Positions 5,773-11,535 of a stretch of DNA of 11,535 bases are shown here, in pieces (position 1 is the stretch's first letter; each line of letters begins with the position of its first letter). The DNA is from VGWG01 sp964580075 (GTDB lineage: Bacteria; Verrucomicrobiota; Kiritimatiellia; RFP12; JAAYNR01). The stretch spans positions 1-11,535 of the forward strand of contig CAZOJL010000120.1 of the NCBI GenBank assembly GCA_964580075.1, in the 5' to 3' direction. The notes beneath the pieces are model-generated. The model had not been told where the DNA came from. It saw only the letters and a list, made by a program, of their open reading frames with translations, and did not search any database. Both the position numbers and the translations under genes were made by a program.

Positions 5773-7071
5773 TCATATCCAGCTCCCAAACACCCATCCC
5801 GCAAGCGTTGCCATGCTGACCACGAGCGTCACAAACGCGGCTGTCTTTTTGGGCCCCAACACGCTGTTGATGACCAACATGCTCGGCAGACTCAGCGCCG
5901 GCCCCGCCAACAACAGGGCCAACGCGGGACCCTTGCCCATGCCGGCGCCCCTCAGTCCTTGAATGATCGGCACCTCGGTCAGTGTGGCGAAGTACATGAA
6001 TGCCCCTGCGAACGAGGCGATGAAGTTCGCCCGCAGCGAGTTGCCCCCGACGGCCTCGGCCACCCACGCCGACGGAATCATCCCCTCCTGCCCCACGCGG
6101 CCCAACAGAAATCCCGCCACCACCACACCGATCAGCAACAGGGGAAGGATCTGCTTGGCGAACGCCCACGACGATTCGAACCAGGCGCCCCCCTCGTTCT
6201 TGTCCGTCGCGGTCAGCCACGCCAGCCCGAGCGAGCCGACCGTGAAAGCCGCCAGCGGATTGCCGCCCGTTCCGAGCGCCGTCCCTGCGGTCGCCGCCGC
6301 CACCAGACCGATCTTCCACAGCCGCATCTTGAACCACGCCACCAGCATCACGCCCAGCCCCAGCGCGCACAACGACGTGAGCGGCCACTTCGCCGCGTAG
6401 AGCACCGCCCACACGCCCTCGAGGTTTTGCGGCTTGCCAAAATTCGCAAAAACCAGGATCAGGATCATGGACGCGAAATAGAGTGCCGTCTGCCACAGCG
6501 GGCGCCCGCCCTCCTCTTCTGGCAACTGCATCGCCGCAGCAGCCTTCTCGGCCTCCTCGCGCCGGAACAGCAGGTGCATCGAGTAGCCGACCACCCCGCT
6601 GAACACCACCGCGCCGACTGCCCGTGCGATGCCCAACTCCGGCCCCAGAATCCGCGCGGTCATGATCATGGCCAGCACGTTGATCGCAGGACCCGAGTAC
6701 AGGAACGCGCACGCCGGGCCCAGACCCGCGCCCATGCGGTAGATGCCCGTGAACAGGGGCAGTATCGTGCAGGAACAGACTGCAAGGATGCTGCCCGAGA
6801 CTGAGGCCACGCCGTATGCCAGCATCTTGTTGGCCTTGGGGCCGAGATATTTCATTACCGCCGTCTGGCTCACAAAGACGCCGATCGCGCCCGCGATGAA
6901 GAAAGCCGGGATCAGGCAGAGCAGCACATGCTCCCGCGCGTACCACTTCACCAGATGCGCCGCCTCAAGCAACGCATGGTCAAAGCGCGCGACGCCCACC
7001 GGCAGATAAAAACAGGCCAGGAAGCCCGCCACGATCCAACCCGCTATTTTCAGTTCCCGCTTGGCTTCCAC
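5773..7071 (-). CDS. arsP: ArsP/UPF0718-family permease (organoarsenical efflux type)
   Basis: 432 residues, integral membrane, with two related halves. The first holds CSCTILPLFTGIYRMGAG (99-116) and SGPAINVLAM (126-135). The second holds TLTEVPIIQGLRGAGMGKG (363-381) and AGPALSLPSM (389-398). The CSCT motif and GPA-type re-entrant blocks mark the UPF0718/YraQ permease family, which includes ArsP, known to export trivalent organoarsenicals such as methylarsenite. A polar stretch at about 169-192 separates the halves. The start is a GTG at 7071 with GGGAG about 10 nt upstream; no earlier in-frame ATG is convincing. It is the second gene after arsR (36-nt gap), so it is likely metal-induced. 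Family is secure; the transported species is inferred from the ArsP branch and neighbours, hence the tentative symbol. Confidence 0.9.
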   Translation of the reverse strand: MEAKRELKIAGWIVAGFLACFYLPVGVARFDHALLEAAHLVKWYAREHVLLCLIPAFFIAGAIGVFVSQTAVMKYLGPKANKMLAYGVASVSGSILAVCSCTILPLFTGIYRMGAGLGPACAFLYSGPAINVLAMIMTARILGPELGIARAVGAVVFSGVVGYSMHLLFRREEAEKAAAAMQLPEEEGGRPLWQTALYFASMILILVFANFGKPQNLEGVWAVLYAAKWPLTSLCALGLGVMLVAWFKMRLWKIGLVAAATAGTALGTGGNPLAAFTVGSLGLAWLTATDKNEGGAWFESSWAFAKQILPLLLIGVVVAGFLLGRVGQEGMIPSAWVAEAVGGNSLRANFIASFAGAFMYFATLTEVPIIQGLRGAGMGKGPALALLLAGPALSLPSMLVINSVLGPKKTAAFVTLVVSMATLAGWVFGSWI

Positions 7072-7107
7072 AAGTCAGCACTCCCGTCTGCCATCTCTTC
7101 TCCGCCC

Positions 7108-7398
7108 CTATCCCGTGATCACCGCCTCCACACATCGCATGAACTTCAACACACAGGGAACCCGCAGGGAATAGAACACCCGCTTGCCGCGCTTGTCGTC
7201 CGCGACGATTCCGGCGTTTTTGAGCACCAGCAGGTGTTTCGAGACGGTCGAAAAATCGAGCCCCAGCCCTTCCACCAGCTTGCACACGCAGCGCTCGCCG
7301 CCCTCAAGCTGTTCGATCATCCACAGCCGCGCGGGATGCGCCATCGCCTTCAACACCTTGGCCTTCGCCGCCAAGACAGCCTTTTCGTCTCGGGTCAT
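7108..7398 (-). CDS. arsR: ArsR/SmtB-family repressor of the permease operon
   Basis: 96 residues, cytoplasmic winged-helix dimer. The metal-site motif is ERCVC (35-39), giving the Cys37/Cys39 pair. The recognition helix is at about 48-63 (DFSTVSKHLLVLKNAG) and the wing at about 68-78. The C-terminal helix has two more cysteines, Cys82 and Cys89 (VPCVLKFMRC), absent from the first ArsR of this window, suggesting a different or third-ligand metal site. The ATG at 7398 has GGGAGGA about 7 nt upstream. It is the first gene of the six-gene operon and lies just downstream of a strong promoter with an overlapping AT-rich operator, so it very likely controls its own operon. Inducer is not evident: As(III), a trivalent organoarsenical or Hg(II) are all possible. 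Confidence 0.95.
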   Translation of the reverse strand: MTRDEKAVLAAKAKVLKAMAHPARLWMIEQLEGGERCVCKLVEGLGLDFSTVSKHLLVLKNAGIVADDKRGKRVFYSLRVPCVLKFMRCVEAVITG

Positions 7399-7415
7399 TG
7401 TCGGTCCTCCCTTTG

Positions 7416-7441
7416 TTATTTGGCATAATAACCAATAATAA
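7416..7441. promoter_or_regulatory. AT-rich ArsR-type operator overlapping the -10
   Basis: TTATTTGG (7416-7423) faces CCAATAAT (7432-7439) as an imperfect dyad. Separately, ATAATAA occurs twice exactly 10 bp apart (7425-7431 and 7435-7441), one helical turn. The element covers the -10 box and start region, where an ArsR repressor would act. The exact operator boundaries are inferred. Confidence 0.55.
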
Positions 7442-7453
7442 GGCAGATGTCAA
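7425..7453 (-). promoter_or_regulatory. Sigma-70 promoter of the arsR-permease operon
   Basis: On the minus strand a perfect TTGACA (7453-7448), a 17-bp spacer and TATTAT (7430-7425, five of six consensus matches) form a near-ideal promoter. Transcription would start near 7418, about 20 nt upstream of the arsR ATG. So strong a promoter needs a repressor, consistent with the overlapping operator. Confidence 0.72.
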
Positions 7454-7485
7454 AAAGATACAGCAATTCTAACACTGGCAGTCGC

Positions 7486-7516
7486 TATCGGGATCGAAAT
7501 CGGGATCGGGACCGGG
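7486..7516. repeat. Short imperfect GATCGGG-type repeat
   Basis: ATCGGGATC-type units occur in imperfect tandem (ATCGGG, GATCG, AATCGGG, ATCGGG, ACCGGG) in the gap between the arsR promoter and the 3' end of the heparinase-like gene. No coding potential is supported. Adjoining it, GGGG (7514-7517) and CCCC (7528-7531), with an inner CG/CG pair, could form a weak hairpin. The rest of 7454-7599 shows nothing recognisable. Confidence 0.5.
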
Positions 7517-7599
7517 GGCGATTTCGACCCCGCTGATACACGAACGGGGTAAAGCCTTGGCGCTCAACTTCTGGCTCTTTGATTCTGGCGCCCCGCGTA

Positions 7600-10064
7600 T
7601 CACGTCTCCTGCAAGGCCATCCGTTCGAGCGCCCAGTGGGCGCGCGCGGCGGTGTTGACCTCGGGAATATGTGCCATCCGGCGCAAGGCCTCCCGCGCGG
7701 GCGCGTAGCGGGCGTGTCCCAGGCACCAGGCGGCAACCGAGCGTACGGTGTAGTTTTGCCGCGGGTCGAGCAGGAGCGTGATGATCAGCGGCATGGCGTC
7801 GCGGTTGCCGCGCACCGTAAGGGTTTGCATGACCGCGCCGGTGCGCCGCCACTCCTCCACGGGCGGATCATCGAGTAAGGCGAGCAACGCCGCGTCGGGC
7901 TCATCGCGCAGTGCAAACGGCTCCTCGTCAAGATCGCAAAAGGTGTCCCGTTCCAGGATCTGCCGTCCTGAAACCGGTTCCAGATCGGGAAGCGCGCACA
8001 CCTCGGGGGGGAGTTCAAAGCGGTCTGAGCCGCCCTGCCAGACCGCCTCCCACACCCCTTCGGAGACCGGACACGCCGAGAGCCCGGAGACGCCCTCGGG
8101 CACCATGCAGGTGACGAAGCGGATGCGCCTGCCGGTCGCGCGCAGATCGCAGCGCTGACTTCCTTCGTCCGGCCAGCCGCGTCCCAGAGGAAAGGTCGGC
8201 ACGGTCGTCAGCGCAACCGGAGCAGTCTGTGAACCGCCATCGGTCTCAACCAGCCAGGTGAACGTCACACCGACACCCGACGGCAGATCGAGACGCACTC
8301 CGTGCGGACCGACCTGGCACGCGCACCGGCGCAGCCACATGCGCCACGTGAAGGCGTGCGCGGTCGGCGCCTGCAGATCGTCGACCACCCAGGTGACGCC
8401 CGAGACGCCCACCGANNNNNNNNNNNNNNNNNNNNNNNNNNNNNNNNNNNNNNNNNNNNNNNNNNNNNNNNNNNNNNNNNNNNNNNNNNNNNNNNNNNNN
8501 NNNNNNNNNNNNNNNCGGTCGGCGCCTGCAGATCGTCGACCACCCAGGTGACGCCCGAGACGCCCACCGACACCGTGCGCCGCATGCGCGACACATCAAA
8601 GGCCGGCTGATAGTAGGCAGCCGCCTCGCCCGTAACCGTATGGCGAACCGGGTCGCGCCGCTCGAAGAGCAGTCGCCCCTCCCGCGCCTCGGCTGGAAAA
8701 TAACCCTCCCATCCGTCAATCACGATGGAACAGGAGGCTCCCAAAAATCCCTGTTGCGCGTTCCCGGTCCACCGCTCGATACTGCCGTACTGCTCGACGA
8801 TCAGATCCCGCTCCACCGCGGACATCCGCTCCAGCGAGCGCGCCAACGCCTCATCCGGAAAGATCTTCTCCCGGGGATCAAGGGACCCATCCGCGCTAAT
8901 GGGCTCCCCGCCCAGTTCGATCATCAGGTGGTTGGGGTTGACCTGTTCGCGACTGACTCCCTGGACGCCGGATGCACACCGATCCCAGGCCAACGCCACG
9001 CGTAACCGGCGCGGCAGGTGTTCGACGGACGCCCCCACGGCAAATTCGCTCCAGCCGGACAGGGGAGAACCGTGTCCGGCGCCCGCCGTGTCGGGATTCT
9101 CATGCTCCGGCCAATAGAGAAGCGTCCACAGTCGGTCGTCGGGTCTCCAGGCGAGGAAATTGAAATCGTCCCAGACCGTCTCGGCCATCCGCAAGACGCC
9201 GATATCGCCCGAAAGCGCGGCCATCCGGGCTCGGGCAGCCAGATTGTGCAACCGGGACCACCCGTAATTATCCCACGGCAGCAACAATCCGCCCTCGCTG
9301 CCCAAACGCACCTCCATGCGCAGAGCGTCCGACAACCGCCAGCCGTTGGGTTCCCAGCGGTGATTCCAGATGTCACGGTAGCCCAGTTGTTCGAGAAAGG
9401 TGCCGCACCACATGGACAAGGCGGAGATGACGTCGGACTGATACGTCGTACCCTCACCGGAGTAGCCGCTCGCGGGAAGCAGCCCCAGGACCTGTTTCAA
9501 CTTCGGCAAGGCCCACTCGCGCAAGGTGTGGGCGCGCGTCTCCACCCCGTTTGTGTCGGCAAAGACGTGCCCGACAATGACGCTGCACAGCGTCATCGAG
9601 AATTGTTGATTGTGCCCCCCAGGAACCCGCGCGCGCAAGACCGGCACGACGTAGTCGTAAAAGAAGCCGACCAGCGCCTGGCCGAGCAACCGGCGTTCCG
9701 CGGCCGTCCAGGCGCCCTGGCGATCGAGCCAGGTGAAATAGACCGCAAGCCGCATCGCCCGTGGCGCCATACACCAGATATGGGCATCGAGCGAATCCTG
9801 AGCCACCGTCCTGGAGCCTGGTGACTGATCCTTCGCCAGAATCAGCGGATTCAGCGCGGTCATCAACAACTGGCCCTTGGCCTCGGCGATGGCAACCGGA
9901 TCGCCCAGCAATGCAGGAAGATAGATGTGGTGCCGGCGAAAATCCCCATCGTGCGTCAATCGCTCCCGAAAACGGCCGTAGACCTTCTCGAGTCGGGGGG
10001 AAGGGGTTTCAAGTTTGCGTTGAAGGGCCGCAACGTCAGGAACCAAAACGACACTGTTACTCAT
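7600..10064 (-). CDS. Heparinase II/III-like protein with HEAT-like tail (interrupted only by gap)
   Basis: The gene appears broken by 100 Ns, but the bases flanking the gap are an exact 55-bp duplicate. Removing the Ns and one copy (155 nt) rejoins both parts in one frame, giving 769 residues. The N-terminal two thirds resemble heparinase II/III-type polysaccharide lyases: a helical region with ASGYSGEGTTYQSD (198-211), whose Glu204 and Tyr208 recall the EGxxY block, then NPNHLMIELGG (377-386) with His379 opening a beta-rich part. Residues about 495-640 look like a beta-sandwich. The end (about 704-765) carries HEAT-like helices (VRSVAAWCLGHARYAPAREALRRM region). No signal peptide is visible, unusual for a polymer lyase, so intracellular action is possible. 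It starts 8 nt after the pilT stop, without a clear ribosome site, implying coupling to pilT. Family moderately sure; substrate unknown. Confidence 0.6.
8361..8415. repeat. Left copy of 55-bp gap-flanking duplicate
   Basis: Exactly identical to 8516-8570 and abutting the N run directly. Its length and position are what two contigs ending on the same k-mer would produce, so it is judged an assembly duplicate and not a biological repeat. Confidence 0.9.
8416..8515. other. Scaffold gap of 100 Ns
   Basis: Exactly 100 undetermined bases, a conventional placeholder length. The flanking 55-bp identity and the restored frame after collapsing it indicate that no real sequence is missing here. Confidence 0.95.
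8516..8570. repeat. Right copy of 55-bp gap-flanking duplicate
   Basis: Second copy of the duplicate, beginning at the first base after the N run and ending at 8570. See the left copy at 8361-8415; only one copy should exist in the genome. Confidence 0.9.
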
Positions 10065-10072
10065 AGCTGAGC

Positions 10073-11535
10073 TTAGGCTTCGTGGAACGGTTTTCCGGAC
10101 TCGTACAGTTTAAGCCGTGCCAGCAAGGGGTCGACAGCCATACCGGAAGCCTGTGCAATTTTGATCGCCTTACGGACGGTGTCGGCTGCGCGGCGGGTAT
10201 TCCCCGTCGCGGCTTGCGCCGCCGCCAGCGTGTCGAGAATCGACGGGGTATCCGACTGTGACAAACGCTCTGCGCGTTCCGCGAGCTTGAGCGCCTCTTT
10301 GGCATCCGTCGCGGCTGCAATGGGCGAGGTTGCCAGCAGCCAGGCCAGATCGTTCAAAAGGCCGATGTCGTCCGGGGTCACCTGAAGTGCCGTGCGCATC
10401 GGCAGGATCTGTTCGGCGAAGGCCTGCTTCCGCGCCTCGATCTCCTGAACCCGTATCGCATCGAGAAAGTCCAGTGAGACCCCCGCATTCTTCATGGCGA
10501 CCTGCATCTCCTCCTTGTCGATCGCCTTGACGTAGGCCTCCTCCGCCGAAACCAGGCCGGCGGTGACCAGCTTGGTCAGCGCATCACTGAACGTCTGCAT
10601 CCCGAGCGCGCGGCTGGTCTGCATGACTGAGGGAATCATAAAGATTTTACCCTCGCGAATGTGGTTCGCCACCGGAACGTTGACCACCAGCACTTCGAAC
10701 GCAGCGACACGGCCACCACCGATCTTACGACACAACGTCTGGGCGACGACACCCTTGAGCGTGTCGCTCAGCATCGAGCGGATCTGGTTCTGTCGACCCG
10801 ACGGAAATTTATCGATGACGCGGTCCACGGCCGTGGCCGCAGTATTCGTGTGCAGCGTGCCGAAGACCAAATGGCCTGTTTCCGCAGTTTCAATGGCGAT
10901 TTCAATGGTCTCCAGATCCCGCATTTCACCGACCAGGACGATATCGGGGTCTTCGCGCAATGCGGCTCGCAACGCACGCGCAAAGCTCGTGGTGTCGCGG
11001 TGCACCTCGCGTTGGTTGATCAGACATTTGATGGGCCGATGCACAAATTCGACAGGGTCCTCGATGGTGATCACATGTTCCGAACGGTTGCGGTTGATGT
11101 GATCAAGCATCGCGGCCAACGTCGTCGATTTGCCGCTGCCCGTCGGTCCGGTCACCAGCACCAGTCCTTTGGAGAGATAGCACAAATCACGCAACGCCCG
11201 AGGCAGACGGAGGTCCTCGAATGTGGGAATCTTGTCGGGAATCAGACGAAATACGGAGCCCACGCCATTCATATCGTGAAAGCCGTTTACGCGGAACCTG
11301 CCCAGCCCCTCGATTTTATAGGCGAAGTCGGTATCCCACTCCTTTTCCAACTGCGCGTGATTGTCGTCGTGCATGATCCCGTTCAAGCACGCCTGGATGC
11401 CATCGCTTGTCAACACCGGCTCGGACGAAATCGGCACCATGGAGCCGTGGACACGCAGAAAGGGGCGTTGCCCGGTTGTCAAATGGAGATCACTCGCCTC
11501 TTCCCGGACCATCGTCTCCAGCAGTCTGTCAATCA
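10073..11535 (-). CDS. pilT: PilT-type twitching ATPase with TPR extension (5' edge cut)
   Basis: Cytoplasmic hexameric ATPase that drives type IV pilus retraction. Numbering from the internal ATG at 11512: N-terminal SDLHLTTGQRP (7-17), Walker A GPTGSGKST (122-130), Asp box ITIEDP (148-153), Walker B with DPDIVLVGEMRD (188-199), His box TGHLVFGTLHT (212-222). The frame stays open from 11512 to the window edge and reads IDRLLET before that ATG, matching the usual PilT start (…LL..MV…ASDLHL), so the true start is at or just beyond 11535. PilT is usually 345-380 residues; here about 120 more follow, with TPR-like helices at about 384-455 (LNDLAWLLAT, ILDTLAAAQAATG) of a style common in PVC-group bacteria. 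It is followed after 8 nt by the heparinase-like gene. ATPase core certain; the tail may serve as a docking platform. Confidence 0.95.
   Translation of the reverse strand, partial: IDRLLETMVREEASDLHLTTGQRPFLRVHGSMVPISSEPVLTSDGIQACLNGIMHDDNHAQLEKEWDTDFAYKIEGLGRFRVNGFHDMNGVGSVFRLIPDKIPTFEDLRLPRALRDLCYLSKGLVLVTGPTGSGKSTTLAAMLDHINRNRSEHVITIEDPVEFVHRPIKCLINQREVHRDTTSFARALRAALREDPDIVLVGEMRDLETIEIAIETAETGHLVFGTLHTNTAATAVDRVIDKFPSGRQNQIRSMLSDTLKGVVAQTLCRKIGGGRVAAFEVLVVNVPVANHIREGKIFMIPSVMQTSRALGMQTFSDALTKLVTAGLVSAEEAYVKAIDKEEMQVAMKNAGVSLDFLDAIRVQEIEARKQAFAEQILPMRTALQVTPDDIGLLNDLAWLLATSPIAAATDAKEALKLAERAERLSQSDTPSILDTLAAAQAATGNTRRAADTVRKAIKIAQASGMAVDPLLARLKLYESGKPFHEA

Noticed and set aside
8361..8570. 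Direct repeat as an attachment site or duplicated insertion target
   Set aside because: The copies abut an exactly 100-N run and collapsing them restores a single gene, so an assembly overlap explains them better.

Overview
This is a GC-rich bacterial window, probably a metagenome-assembled contig: it contains a 100-N scaffold gap whose two flanks share an exact 55-bp repeat. Lineage cannot be fixed from one window. The style of the TPR tail fused to PilT and an HgcA-type protein both fit the Planctomycetes-Verrucomicrobia-Chlamydiae (PVC) group (Kiritimatiellota, Verrucomicrobiota or Lentisphaerota). That is an inference, not a demonstration.

Layout. (1) Bases 1-1271, minus strand: an arsenic-type operon read leftward. 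A strong promoter with an 8-bp inverted-repeat operator precedes a soluble corrinoid protein closely resembling the cytosolic domain of the mercury-methylation protein HgcA. A 4-bp overlap leads into an ArsR repressor with an ELCVC metal site, and the first codons of a low-molecular-weight-phosphatase-type arsenate reductase (arsC) run off the left edge. (2) 1345-3061, plus strand: prfC (release factor 3) with its own promoter. (3) 7453-3088, minus strand: a compact six-gene operon, arsR - ArsP/UPF0718 permease - small CPKC thioredoxin - DGC-type Cys-rich protein - membrane-anchored thioredoxin fused to Cys-rich and MerB-like (organomercurial lyase) domains - ccdA. It has a near-consensus promoter overlapped by an AT-rich operator-like element. 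(4) 7454-7599: intergenic DNA with a short GATCGGG-type repeat. (5) 11535-7600, minus strand: pilT with a C-terminal TPR extension, entering from the right edge, followed 8 nt later by a 769-residue heparinase II/III-like protein with a HEAT-like tail. That gene is split only by the artificial gap.

How the parts may work together. Both ArsR-controlled operons point to metalloid or organometal stress. The left one pairs an arsenate reductase with an HgcA-like corrinoid methyl carrier that lacks the usual membrane domain and instead ends in a CC...CCC cysteine tail. The right one combines an ArsP-type permease (a family known to export trivalent organoarsenicals) with a CcdA-thioredoxin electron relay and a MerB-like domain that keeps counterparts of MerB Asp99 and Cys159. 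The most interesting reading is a linked system in which a metal(loid) is methylated by a corrinoid protein and the organometal is exported or cleaved. The domain assignments rest on visible motifs; the joint pathway is a hypothesis.
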